DNA of 64,000 nucleotides. Origin: Galeopsis tetrahit (lineage: Eukaryota > Streptophyta > Magnoliopsida > Lamiales > Lamiaceae). The DNA lies in contig OY776121.1 of assembly GCA_963675135.1 (NCBI GenBank), forward strand, positions 76,096,875-76,160,874, in the 5' to 3' direction. Below, in pieces: positions 53,497 to 64,000 of the stretch. The stretch's first letter is position 1, and every line of letters starts with the position of its first letter. Made by a program: the position numbers and the translations under genes. The notes beneath the pieces were generated by a model. It saw only the letters and a list, made by a program, of their open reading frames with translations. It had not been told where the DNA came from and made no database searches.

Positions 53497-54683
53497 TGAT
53501 GTAGGCTGCGAAAGCTTATAAAAATGACAATACGAGAAACACACACTAGTTCTTTGTTCTCTATTCTTTAATTAATTAGTGATTTTCAATTCACCTTCTT
53601 ATAAAAAGGTTGGAAGAATAATTGTAAGAGGAAGAAGTCTTTGAATAATAAAGAATAGAGAACAAAGTTCTTTTGAATTGCACTTACAATATTCTTTTGG
53701 GTGGGGCTAATAACACCCCATAAAATGTTATACACACCCCAAATGTTAAACACACCCATTAAAATTTAAAATTCAATTTTTATTACTATACATAACCCAA
53801 TTATTTCCTATTTACCCTTCAACTCTTATAACTAATAAAAATTAATTAAATCGTTAAAAATATATAAAATTTAAAATTTAATTAACAGAAAAAAAATCAA
53901 TAATACAATAAAATTACGTGTAAATGTTGAAAATATTTAAAAAAAGTCTGCTAAATTTTAAAAATCATTTAAAAATGGAACAATCAATTAAAAAAAATTA
54001 AGAAAATGAAAATAATAATAATTAAATCTAAAAAAATCTGAAAAAAAAATCAAATAAAACAATTAAGGATTAACGATTTTTTAAATTAAATAAAATAATA
54101 AAGAAAAATCAACTCAATATTAAATTAAAAAATAAAATCTTTAAAAATAAAATAAAGCTAAATAAAATTTAAAAATTTCAACTAAATTTTAAAAAATAAT
54201 TAAATCAATTATATTTTTAATATTTATAATTAATTTAATTAATTCTTAAGATTTATGTGATTTTTAATTTTTTTAGATTTTATTTATCATTATTCGAATT
54301 CTTAATTTTAATTGATTTTTAAATTTTTTATTTGAATAATTGATTTTTTTCTTTTTAAAAAATATTAATTTTTTCAGATTATTTTTAAAAAATATTAAAT
54401 TTATTTAAATTAATTTTTTAAAGATTTTATTAATTTTTTAAAATACTTTTCTGATCTTAATTACATTTTTAAAGATTTTTTTCAATTTTTTAAAGAAAAA
54501 TTATCTTTAATTTGTATAAGGGTTACTTAGTCATTTTACAATTATCTATTTTTATTTTTAAAATGATGGGGTGTGTATAACATTTTTTGGGGTGTTAGTA
54601 GCGGTACCCTATTCTTTTTGAATCAACGAACTAGTGTGTGTTTCTCGTATTGTCAATTTTATACGCTTCCGCAGCCTACATCA
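53497..54683 (+). repeat. element F 5' terminal block, split by MULE MITE
   Basis: 53497-53698 plus 54619-54683. Starts TGATGTAGGCTGCGAAAGC; its end is the near reverse complement over about 60 bases. Relative to the 3' block it lacks about 47 bases (present at 57748-57795). Confidence 0.55.
53699..54609. mobile_element. MULE-type MITE, 911 bp, 9-bp TSD
   Basis: TSD TATTCTTTT (53690-53698, 54610-54618). TIRs of about 42 bp: left GGGTGGGGCTAATAACACCC, right (reverse complement) GGGTACCGCTACTAACACCC, both going on to ATGTTATACACACCCC. AT-rich, non-coding interior. Nine-base TSD and long TIRs point to Mutator. The 3' block of element F at about 57733 shows the unoccupied site. Confidence 0.82.
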
Positions 54684-54685
54684 GT

Positions 54686-54697
54686 TGGTATTTAGAG
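54686..54697 (+). promoter_or_regulatory. possible primer binding site of element F
   Basis: TGGTATTTAGAG, a degenerate match to TGGTATCAGAGC, three bases after the block end. Confidence 0.4.
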
Positions 54698-54714
54698 ATC
54701 AGGTACGATTTTTT

Positions 54715-55223
54715 ATGATGATTCCACTTATCGATGCATGTTTTGATGAAAATTGTGGTTATGATGGACAACCAATTTTCGATGATTATTATGATGAAGA
54801 ATGTGATGAACTGCCAATTTTCGATAATTTTGTCGATATTTTGGTTGATAATGTTGACGATGGCTATAGTGGTCCTTCAATTTTTGACGAGGAGAATGAA
54901 AGTATTTTTATAATTGACGATGTTCATTCTAATATCATTGACTCAATGATGGAGGTTGAGCGATTTATTTTGTTTGTGTTTACGAATAATGATGGAAATC
55001 GCACTGTTTTGCTATTGGAATATCTTGTTATTATTTTGTGGCCAAAAGAGTACAAAGATGTTTCAGCTCGTCTTCGTACCTTTACAATGAGGATGAAGCT
55101 AGCAGCGATTCGAGGTCGAATCGTTTTCAACCGGGTGAGAATGATGAGGATGAAACTTTGATCGTCTTTGACAAGTTTGACAAAATCAAAGAAAAGAATC
55201 ATGTCAAGAAATCAAGTGATTGA
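54715..55223 (+). pseudogene. acidic ORF of element F, frameshifted
   Basis: From ATG 54715 an acidic protein (MIPLIDACFDENCGYDG, repeated PIFDD/PIFDN/SIFDE phrases) runs to about 55040. Beyond that the frame changes character, while another frame (to 55223, with QPGENDEDETLIVFDKFDK) carries on the acidic style, suggesting a frameshift near 55040. PIFDD repeats recall the acidic linker before the protease in some plant Ty3/gypsy polyproteins, but I cannot assign it with confidence. No catalytic motif. Confidence 0.4.
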
Positions 55224-55482
55224 AGAAATATTAGTATGTTATTTGTTTGGGACCTTCTACATGTAGTCAGGGTGTCGTAAGGTGTCGTAATGACTACCAT
55301 AGTCAGTTAATCTAACCCATTAAAAATCTAATCTAAAGGCTTAAATTTGATGACCTGTTACCTTTTGTAAATTTTACGGTATGTATTGTCGTAATGTGTC
55401 ATAAATTTGTATTTTCTATTAAAGAGAACGTGTCAAACATGGAAGTTTTTGTTTTGTAAATAAGGATATGCTTTATCAATTT
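55224..55482. other. element F interior, non-coding
   Basis: Contains the doubled phrase GGTGTCGTAA near 55269-55290. GTCGTTA/GTCGTAA phrases recur at 56495-56540 and 57450-57480 in both orientations. No gene. Confidence 0.4.
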
Positions 55483-56377
55483 ATAATCATCAATAATTTA
55501 CCATAAATAATTTATATTTATAATTATTTGTAAGAATTATAATTATTTCCAAAATTAGAGTGTGCACGGTCTAGAATTCGTGCATTACCCATAACTCACC
55601 ATAAATAATTAATATTTATAATTATTTGTATGAATTACAATTATTTCCAAAATTAGAGTGTGCACAGTGTAGAAGTCGTGCATTACTAGAGATGTCTATC
55701 GGGCTGGCCCTAGCCCTATAGGGCCAGCCCTACAGGGTTACGGGCTAAACGGGTTAGGGCCTTATCCGGTTCATACTTAACGGTCCTACAATTGTTGGGA
55801 CCTAACCCTAACCCTAGCGGGCCACGGGCTAAACGGGCCACTAACGGGCTACAATAATTTTTTTACTTTTAAATTAAAGGTCCCAATTGACACGTCCAAC
55901 AAGAAAATAAAATAAAAAAATACTCCGTATATAATTAGTTGATGATAGTTAAATGAGAAAATAAAAGTATAATTTAAATACAATTCTAGAACTTATTGAT
56001 TCTTAATATAGTCAAATAAAGCTAAAAAATATTATAATCCAAAATTTTACAAAATTTATTTGCATGTTATATATTTTAAAAAATATATATATGGTAACAA
56101 TTCGGGCTAGCGGGCTGGCCCTGTAGACCTGCGGGCTAGCCCGGTTTAGCCCGCGGGCTAACCGGTCCGGGTCAAAAAAGCCCGGATTTAAACGGGCCTA
56201 TGATTCATGAACCCTAACCCTACATTTTTCAGGGTTAAACGGGCCGGCCCGGTTAGCCCAACCCGGATAAACATCTCTATGCATTACCAATAATTTACCG
56301 TATATAATTGATATTTATAATTATTTGTAAGAATTAAAATTATTTCCAAAATTTAGTTGTGCACGGTCTAGAAGTCG
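55483..56377 (+). repeat. 98-bp tandem repeat, three copies, split by hAT MITE
   Basis: Copies at about 55483-55580, 55581-55678 and 56280-56377 share TATTTATAATTATTTGTA, AATTATTTCCAAAATT and GTGCACGGTCTAGAA. The MITE sits exactly at the boundary between copies two and three. Confidence 0.75.
55687..56279. mobile_element. hAT-type MITE, 593 bp, 8-bp TSD
   Basis: TSD TGCATTAC (55679-55686, 56280-56287). TIR TAGAGATGT(C/T)TATC at both ends. Subterminal regions are packed with CGGGCTA/TAGCCCG phrases and the centre is AT-rich. Eight-base TSD and short TIRs with subterminal repeats fit hAT. No ORF. Confidence 0.85.
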
Positions 56378-57610
56378 ATATGGGTCGTTCTCTCGTTTAT
56401 CGAAGTATTCAACACATGTTATACATTGATATCCATGTTCTACACAATACTCGTATAAAATATCGAATGGATCTAGGAGAATGGTCGGTAAGGTGTCGTT
56501 AGTGACGGTAACGACCTTCGTTCCGTTATAATGTCACACGGGTCGTTATCTCGTTTTCGTGTGTCAAATATGAAACTTAAGTTTCCCGATATCATCATTT
56601 TACAACCTAAACATGTTTTTAAGAATAGAACGACATGGTTAACCCCAAATTTAACGTGTTCGAAAATTTTACAACCTAACATGTTTTTATCTAAATTTTA
56701 AAACATGTATTTTATGTTGTTTTTAGACCGCAATATTTGAACGGGGTATTATTATTCTTTTTTCTAAATTTCAAGAGATGTATTTCACGTTGTTTTTAGG
56801 CTGTAATATTTTAAAAAGGTATCCTTATTAGTAATCTTGATGCAAAAAGAATAATTTGAAATGACTGCATTCTAAAAGCCCCTTGTTGCTTCTTGGAGTG
56901 AGCGAGTCGAGATTGTAGATTGGAGAAGCAAAATCAGTGAGAAAAACTTATTCTTGCTTCAAACCTAATGCTTCAAACCTGATAATGAATTGAATCAAGG
57001 ATCAGACGGATCTAATTGAGCGACCCTCGAAGAAAAAACTCTTCTTGTTCTTGGAGTGAGCGAGTTCGATTGTAGAGTGGAGAAGTAGAATCAATGAGAA
57101 AGATTCATTCTTGCTTCCAACCTAATGCTTCAAACCTGCTTGTTAATGGCGAATCAAGGGACAAAGATCACGAATTTGTGAAAACTCTTAAGAATGTGCG
57201 GACTGAATTGAGGAAGACAAAAGACCTAATTACTAATTTTTAACAAATCTATTTTTTTAATTATTATTTGGATTGATTTCATTAATTTTTAAAATAAGAA
57301 TAATTGTATTACAAAAGGTTAGAACAATAATTTTACCTAATATATATATATGTATTTTAAAAATAATTTAAATAAAAGAAGGGTAATATAGTAAATAATA
57401 AAATACAATTTAAAAAATGATATAAATAACTTAAACATGTATAACAGGTAGCAGGTCGTTACGACGTTTACGACGCCACGTGGCGCGATTCGATAAAGTG
57501 ACTATGTAGTCACTTTGTAAAATGTGACTATGGTAAGAATTGCCCCATTTTCTTATGCTCTATTTTCTTCCTGTAACAAGTTCCCTAATTTTAGTATGAT
57601 TAGAAAAATA
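56378..57610. repeat. element F interior with 158-bp tandem duplication
   Basis: The phrase CTTGGAGTGAGCGAG starts two copies (56892 and 57050), each ending CTAATGCTTCAAACCTG. No coding sequence. AT-rich elsewhere, with a short GC stretch at 57455-57485 (ACGACGCCACGTGGCGCG, containing the palindrome CGCCACGTGGCG). Confidence 0.6.
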
Positions 57611-57848
57611 TTAATTAGTGATTTTCAATCCAACTTCTTATAAACAGGTTGAAAGAATGATTGTAAGAGGAATAAAGTTTTTGAATAATAAAGAATTAAA
57701 AACAGAGTTCTTTTGAATTGCATTTACGGCATTCTTTTTGAATCAACGTATTTAAATTCGTACCACTTTTTCGAGTATTCTTAGAATTAATGAACTAGTG
57801 TGTTCCTCGTACATCTTCATATGTTATACGCTTCCACAGCCTACATCA
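57611..57848 (+). repeat. element F 3' terminal block
   Basis: Homologous to 53572-54683 without the MITE. Shows ATTCTTTT once, at about 57732-57739, where the MITE sits in the other copy. Ends CCTACATCA, then GTTAA. Confidence 0.6.
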
Positions 57849-57853
57849 GTTAA

Positions 57854-58200
57854 TCATTACACAAATTTTTTCATTCCTCTATTTCTCAACCTATATTCAT
57901 AATTTATCCTCACATTTTCCAAACACTAGCAGCATAACCATAATTTAAATTGTATTTCACTATTTAATGATTTTCATTACCATTCCCATTAAAGAGATTG
58001 AACCAAGCACCCCCTTAGTGTTAGTTTTCGGGACAAGTTCTGTGACAGCTATGATTAATGTTCTGGATTAGTAGAGATAAATAAAGAAAGGAGCAGTGTG
58101 TTAAGAATAAAAATGTAATTCCTCCGTTTTACTATAAGTTTTTTTATTTTTGTTTTTTTGTGTTTTATTTAAGGAATATACTAAAATAATAAATATAGTA
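57854..58200. other. intergenic, no gene seen
   Basis: AT-rich. Its last 10 bases (AAATATAGTA) are the target duplication of the next element. Confidence 0.6.
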
Positions 58201-58349
58201 GGGATTATATTTTTTTTTAGTCCATTAAGTTACCATGATTTTGAATTTAGTCCATCAGATTACCACTTTTTGAATTTAGTCCATTAAGTTTCGATTTATT
58301 TTGATTTTGGTCCAGTTACCTGCTATAGCAGGTTTAACAGGTCATTTTT

Positions 58350-60024
58350 TAAAACACACCTTTTATATTATACACACCCCAAATGTTAACCACACTACAC
58401 TAAAATTTAAAAAAATATTTTTTTATTACTATATACACCCCAATTATTTTCTATTTAATAAATTGTCAAATATAATTAAATTTAAAAAATAAGAATTCAA
58501 ATTAATATGAAAAATATAAATAAAACCAATAATAAATCGCCTAAATCTTCAAAAATTAAACAAAGCAAAAAAAATTAATTAATTTAATTAGTTTTAAAAA
58601 TTTAGTTGATTTTTTACTATTTTTAAATTTTATTTAGCCTTATTTTTGAAGTTTTTTTTTATAGAAGTTAGAACTCAAATAAAACATTAATAAAGTAATG
58701 GAGTTTTAAATTTATTTTATTTTCCTTTCAAATATTTCTTTTATATTATATGAACCTAATAGCACCCCATAAATATTATATAACTCCAAATGTTAAACAC
58801 AAAAGTTTAAAAATCAAATATAGTTAAATAAAATCATAAACATATTTAATAAATTATCAAAAATAATTTAATTAAAAAAGTAAGAATTTAAATTAACATG
58901 AAAAATATAAATAAAACCTATAAAAAATACCTAAATCTTCAAAATTTTAATAAAGATAAAAAATTAATTAATTTAATTAGTTTTAAAATTTTATTTGATT
59001 TTTTAATACTTTTAAAATTTTATTTTTATTAAATTTAATAATTTTTTCAAGTTGATTAATTAATTTAAAAATCAACTAAAATTTTAAAACTAATTAAATT
59101 AATTAATTTTTTAGCTGTATTAAAATTTTGAAGATTTAGGTATTTTTTATAGGTTTTATTTATATTTTTCATGTTAATTTGAAATCTTACTTTTTTAATT
59201 AAATTATTTTTGACAATTTATTAAATATTTTTATGATTTTATTTAACTATATTTGATTTTTGAATTTTTGTGTTTAACATTTGGAGTGTATATAATATTT
59301 ATGGGGGTTATTAGGTTCATATAATATAAAAGAAATATTTAAAAGGAAAATAAAATAAATTTAAAACTCCATTACTTTATTAATGTTTTATTTGCATTCT
59401 AACTTCTATAGAAAAAGGTCGAAAATAAGGCTAAATAAAATTTAAAAATAGTAGAAAATAAAATAAAATTTTAAAACCAATTAAATTAATTAATTGTTAT
59501 AGCTGTATTAAAATTTTGAAGATTTAGGTATTTTTGATAGGTTTTATTTATATTTTTCATGTTAATTTTAATTCTTACTTTTTTAATTAAATTATTTTTG
59601 ACAATTTATTAAATATGTTTATAATTTTATTTAACTATATTTGATTTTTTAATTTTTGTGTTTTACATTTGGAGTGTATATAATATTTATGGGGGTTATT
59701 AGGTTCATATAATATAAAAGAAATATTTAAAAGGAAAATAAAATAAAAAACTCCATTACTTTATTAATGTTTTATTTGCGTTCTAACTTCTATAAAAAAA
59801 AAGTCGAAAATAAGGCTAAATAAAGTTTTAAAATAGTAGAAAATCAACTAAATTTTCAAAACTAATTAAATTAATTAATTTTTTTTAGGTTTGTTTAATT
59901 TTTGAACATTTTGGCAAATTTTATAGGTTTTATTTATATTATTCATATTAATTTGAATTCTTATATATTTTTTAATTTAATTATTTTTGACAATTTATTA
60001 AATAGGAAAGAATTGGGGTGTGTA
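58350..60024. repeat. nested foldback arms inside element G
   Basis: A large inverted repeat centred near 59050 has arms of roughly 400 bp (about 58600-59040 against 59065-59460). The right arm is repeated again in tandem (about 59465-59860), with a third partial copy to about 60005. Arm ends carry GCACCCCATAAATATTAT, a variant of the MITE end at 53712 (ACACCCCATAAAATGTTA). So members of that MITE family seem to be nested here. No ORF of note. Confidence 0.65.
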
Positions 60025-61701
60025 TGATTCGGTTGTAAATTGCATAAGATTTCATGTGTTTTAGTGATAAAATTTGAGGGGTTTTCATTCATTTTCACAC
60101 TAATATGCTTGATTTGATTGAGAAAGGTGTTTGAGCTCGTTTTGTAGGAATACGATGTGAATTAGAGATTAAAATCGCAAAAACGAGTGTTCAATCATTA
60201 TTTGCACTCACTGGACTGAAGAGAGGATTGCACCATTGGATTCGTCTCGAAAAATGGAGTGGAATGAAAAAAAGAATCAAGTCAATCGGAGGTCGGAAGC
60301 TCGAGATATGAAGGGATGAAGACGGAGGATGGAAGTTGGTCCGAAGTATCCGCCCGACCGGGCCACAGTATCTGCACCCAACCTTTTGTTAAGTTCACCC
60401 ACTGCGCATATTTTTGCAAATGTCAACTGTTTCCAACTCATTTTCGGGGGTTTTGCCCAAATTTCTCCATATTTCAAGGGACTAATTGCAAAATTAATTC
60501 AAGACTTCTACCCCAACTATAAATAGACTAAATTTGAGTTTTAAAGGGGAGTTTACTCCTTTTACAAGCAATTCCACACGCACATTCACATAGTTGTAGG
60601 TGTTCTTCATTTTTAGTTTAATTTCTTCAATAGATTAGATAGAATAGTGGTTTTTACTTCAAATCAAGCTACGATTATCATCGGGCATCGTCTATTACAT
60701 CGTTTTGTAGCTAAATTCGCATGATCAAGGTGATATTACTCTATTTTGCAATCAAATTTGGTATTTTCTTAATTTCTTCAATCTCTTGTTATTTTATTAT
60801 GAGTTTGATGTTATTTGTTGTTGTAGCCATGGGATTCTCTTTTAGAACCATGGGCTAATCCTCAATTGCCTTGGGTGTGGATGTTTTGATGAGAATTTAG
60901 TGTAATTGTGGATTAATTGCATGATTAGCTTATAATTTGGGTTCTTATGTTTCTAGAGTTGTACTTTGATTGATTAACCCTATTAGCGAGCATGTTCGAT
61001 TATGTTTATTGCAACGAGAGTTGGGTAGCATGATTGGGAGTGTGAGTGTGAGCTTTGGTCAATTGAATAGAAGTTAATTAGTAATTAGCTCACCCGAGAG
61101 GGGTGTTAATGGCTAGACCGACAACCTTAGACACTAAACAAATAGAGGTCGTCTAGGAGTTTGGTGAGAGGGCGTTTCATAAGCATTAGTAACTGTGTTG
61201 AAAGTGGTTATGCAACACTATCTTAGGAGCTTATGGTATTTGGTTAGATCCTATAATTGCTAATCAATGCACGATGTTTACCTATGCCTTTCGAGGGGGT
61301 TTGCACATTTATGTGATAGCCTTTAGCTTGACCCAAATTTGTCGTAAAATCATGTAATTGGTTCACTAGTTCACTTAATTGCTCACAAAACGGAAACACC
61401 CGAGGCAATACACTTCTCTTGCACTTTCCAACGAAAGTTAGATAGCTAGTTATTTCTTATCACTAGTTCTCATCACTTTAGTTAATTTAGTTTAATATTT
61501 TTTGTGCTTATTCCCGAAAATCCAAACAACATCATTTAGTTACTACAATAACATGATAACTTGTAACTTTAGGGGCTCATTTTCACTCAATTAAGTCCTT
61601 GGAACGAAATTCTACTTGGGACACTTATCTTACTACAATCAAACCCATACGCTTGTGGGGATCGTATTGTTGTAAAAAGTGCAAAAATTCGATCCAAGTC
61701 A
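60025..61701 (+). mobile_element. solo LTR H, 1677 bp
   Basis: TGATTCGG...CCAAGTCA flanked by GTGTA on both sides (60020-60024, 61702-61706). Removing it restores a continuous element G interior that matches the opposite arm (GGGGTGTGTA then TAGTAATAAAAAA). TATA box TATAAATA at about 60519. Ends with the TGTGGGGATCGTATTG-type phrase common near the end of plant Ty3/gypsy LTRs, so I favour gypsy. No internal region left. Confidence 0.82.
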
Positions 61702-61956
61702 GTGTATAGTAATAAAAAATGATTTTTAAATTTTAGTGTGGTGTGTTTAACAGTTGGGGTGTGTATAACATTTTATGGGGTGTGTTTTAAAAAATGACCT
61801 GTTAAACCTTCTATAGCAGGTAACTGGACCAAAATCAAAATAAATCGAAACTTTATGGACTAAATTCAAAAAGTGATAATCTGATGGACTAAATTCAAAA
61901 TCGTGGTAACTTAATGGACTAAAAAAAATATAATCCCAAATATAGTACAAGTGATG

Positions 61957-62703
61957 TTTTTTTTTTTTGAAAGGTAAAGGTGAAATAATATTAATCATTG
62001 AGTAAAAGAGTTACTCAAATCTTGGTTACATCCTTGTAATACACACCCAATATAATCTAAAGTTTTTCAAGAATACACATTCATCATCCATGAATCTCGT
62101 TCCCAATCGTGATAGACTTGTCCAAACACACCTGATAGATGTACCTTTAACCACTTCAAAGTACAAGATTTAATACTATTTGATATCTCTTCCGTAGAGC
62201 TAGTAGTTCCATTAAAAATTCGATCATTTTAGGTCGTTCATAATTTTCAAATTTGCATTGCCATACTAAACCAATAATCTTCCTTCTGCTCTTATTCTTA
62301 CCAAAGCCCCACATCTCCAGAAAATGACTACTAGCAGAATTTGAAAACATAATTTGAATGTCCAACCATTTTTTGATATCAAGCTATACCATTAAAGCCA
62401 AATGACACGTAAGGAAGGTGTGATTCACTGTTTCTGGAGCGGAATTGCACAGTGAACAAACACCATTGATTACATCCGTTCTAATTCCCCTCTTTAGAAG
62501 GTTATCTGCCGTGACCACTCTACCATTGAGGATCTTCCATGATAGAGACGATATCTTAAAGGGGATATACTTCCACCAAAATTTCTTCCATGAAAATCCT
62601 GCATCTTCAGACGGATCCTCATGCCTAGCAAGTGCTTGGTACATACTGTTGTACGTGCTTTTGAGTGGATGATCTGAATGTGGACTTCGTAAGCACTAAA
62701 CAA
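61957..62703 (-). mobile_element. LINE 3' remnant with zf-RVT domain
   Basis: Minus strand ends in a 12-base A-run (plus T-run 61957-61968), right beside element G. The frame 62384-62644 holds a zf-RVT domain: FSWKKFWWKYIPFKISSLSW, then NGRVVTADNLLKRGI and CSLCNSAPETVNHTFLTC. After a stop and a frame change, 62156-62365 carries the following 'WGFGKNKSRRKIIGLVWQC' region. RT and endonuclease are missing, so it is a 5'-truncated, decayed L1-type copy. Confidence 0.75.
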
Positions 62704-63340
62704 TCATATAATATTATCGGGGTTATTACGTGGATTAAAGGATTAAAAGGAGATGATTCGTGATGAACTAATGAAGAACAAAGATGAAGATGTTATGTAG
62801 CTTTTTGGAGAAGTTTAAGAGTTGTGATAGCTTTTGTATTATTGCCTCGGTCAATGTGCAATAAATCTAACTTGTGTTTACAATGAGCCTCTTGGGGCTT
62901 TTATAGTAGGAAATTGGTTGTCATGCCTTTACACGTGGCAGGCCCCAATTTGCTATGAGATCCCATCAGAAAAAAGTGATGGGAGACCGCATTTAATGCA
63001 TCTCGAAGGTTGTTCCGGTGTTAAACCGCCTCTTTGGTGGTCGTCCTCGCCTTCAACGAGGAGCTAGGCCACGGTGGTCGCCGGAGGAACTGGTCGTCCG
63101 ATCTTCTCCATGAATGGTGGTCGTGCTCGCCCACTCTCGAATGGCTTTGAGACTTGTCTTTTCTAGATAACTCTTCACGTGCTCGCTGATAACCCTAGAG
63201 CGAGCACATATTTACATTTTCTTATTCTAATGTTGATTAGTTGTCGCACGATTTAGTTGACTAGTCGTCACCACGCAAGATGATGACTAGGTTTGATTTG
63301 TCAAAGATTGACTTCTTTGACCTGGTGTAACACATATTTT
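62704..63340 (-). repeat. possible LTR-like region with minus-strand TATA box
   Basis: On the minus strand CTATAAAAGCCCCAAGAGG (plus 62890-62908) looks like a retroelement or gene core promoter, with GCATTAAATGCGG about 90 bases upstream and a C/T-rich leader after it. GC content is higher than around. I found no TG...CA ends or TSD, and the 77-aa plus frame (62834-63067) has no recognisable domain. It could equally be a host promoter. Confidence 0.3.
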
Positions 63341-64000
63341 TTTACTGTAACTAGTGAGTCCTCGTGATATCAATATTATGCCTGCGAATACATAAACATA
63401 GAGAGACAAATACCAAGAGCTCATTAGCATTAAAAAATTCTATTCCATCTAAAAGACCATGTTCTCCATCAGGAGTGAAAAAGTCCTGAATACTTCCCCT
63501 TTTATTACAAGATAAATAATATAGTGAGTAAATCTCTACTTAAGACTCTATTATCTAGTCACGGATCTAGCAAAAATCTAATCGACGACCCCCTGCCCAA
63601 TGCCACCTTCATATTCTCAAAAAATAAAGTATGATAGTATGAAATAAAAGTACTCCGTACCAGAGATGTGATGATAAAAGAGAAAATAATAGATGAGTAT
63701 AAAATAAAGTATGACACAGTAATTGATAGATGTGATTGAGATAGATAAATTAATATGTTAAAAATGGAATAAAAAACTTATAGTGAAATATTTAAAAAAG
63801 TGGAAAATTTATAGTGAAACGGAACATAGTTGATAGGACAAAATGTGAAGTTTGAAAGAAGCTTAACGCAAGAAAGGGAGCTTTCTGGGTAATAAAGAAA
63901 GTTGAAACTAAAGAGAGGCCAGTCACGGGGCGGAAGCTATTGTCAAGACAGGTCTTGACAGTGTTTGGAGGGGTTACCCCAAACTTTTTACTCCCATTCC
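63341..64000. other. intergenic to window end
   Basis: No gene seen. A 20-base perfect palindrome (TGTCAAGACAGGTCTTGACA with a two-base centre) lies at 63941-63960. Confidence 0.5.

Larger units (their letters stand above)
53497..57848 (+). mobile_element. small non-autonomous element F (LTR-like, with inverted ends)
   Basis: Outer ends TGATGTAGG...CCTACATCA with flanking GTTAA on both sides (53492-53496, 57849-57853). A terminal block is shared by 53572-54683 (interrupted by a MITE) and 57611-57848 in direct orientation, like LTRs, and a TGGTATTTAGAG primer-site-like sequence follows the first. However, the first 60 or so bases are also an inverted copy of the block's own end, so a TIR transposon is an alternative. 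No polymerase is present, hence non-autonomous. Confidence 0.5.
58201..61937. mobile_element. long-TIR MULE-like element G, 3.7 kb
   Basis: TSD AAATATAGTA (58191-58200, 61938-61947). TIRs of about 200 bp (58201-58415 and about 61723-61937) start GGGATTATATTTTTTTTAGT and contain TTGAATTTAGTCCAT repeats. No transposase. The interior is made of AT-rich inverted repeats and a solo LTR. TSD length of 9-10 and very long TIRs point to Mutator-like elements. Confidence 0.8.

Noticed and set aside
62834..63067. 77-aa plus frame
   Set aside because: No domain; lies in a possible promoter or LTR region with a minus-strand TATA box.
1..64000. tRNA and rRNA genes
   Set aside because: I looked for conserved tRNA A/B-box phrases and rRNA stretches and recognised none; only primer sites complementary to tRNA ends occur.

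Overview
This looks like a plant nuclear window, probably a eudicot. It is AT-rich and intergenic, and more than half of it is nested Ty1/copia LTR retrotransposons. Around them lie remnants of L1-type LINEs, MULE and hAT MITEs, a solo LTR and a few very short host-type reading frames. I see no rRNA, tRNA, CRISPR array or operon, and nothing bacterial or organellar. All coordinates and identities were read by eye.

Layout. 1-6712 is intergenic with one small ORF (2330-2656), a MITE and short LINE tails. 6713-49934 is one nest. The outer copia element (A, minus strand, 648-bp LTRs at 6713-7360 and 49287-49934, TSD ATATA) sat down in a (TA)n tract. Its inside is chimeric: a second LTR type (E, about 207 bp, with its own PPT and PBS) stands between A's leader and the gag-pol. 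Element D (plus strand, SIRE-like, TSD GCCAC, 11450-48986) inserted in LTR E beside its TATA box. Element C (minus strand, SIRE-like, 19731-33669, TSD AGTCC) inserted in D's 5' LTR. A tandem duplication then joined D's integrase to the A/E gag at a TTGGTG microhomology (18196). So 10117-18195 and 18196-38570 are two copies of one segment. In the left copy C has shrunk to a solo LTR at the same site; in the right copy it is full length.

C and D carry gag, pol (protease, integrase, RT, RNase H) and a third very long ORF in the 'envelope' position (984 and 1581 aa). The two third ORFs are related to each other (GL-x-KF, EFF and IR-x-MAAIID at matching places). They show no signal peptide or membrane span, so I read them as captured plant transposon-protein-like, coiled-coil proteins and not glycoproteins. 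C pol is open; C gag has one amber codon; D gag is open; D pol has one internal stop; the A/E gag-pol is heavily damaged.

49935-64000 holds a decayed RNase H-like pseudogene, a 99-aa ORF (52045-52344), a possible gene fragment, and a small LTR-like or TIR element (53497-57848) carrying a MULE MITE and a hAT MITE. A 3.7-kb long-TIR MULE follows (58201-61937), hosting foldback arms and a 1.68-kb solo LTR, then a LINE zf-RVT remnant and further intergenic sequence.

The inferred order of events is: A into (TA)n, D into LTR E, C into D, tandem duplication, loss of one C copy to a solo LTR. LTR pairs differ at only a few bases, so all of this looks recent.
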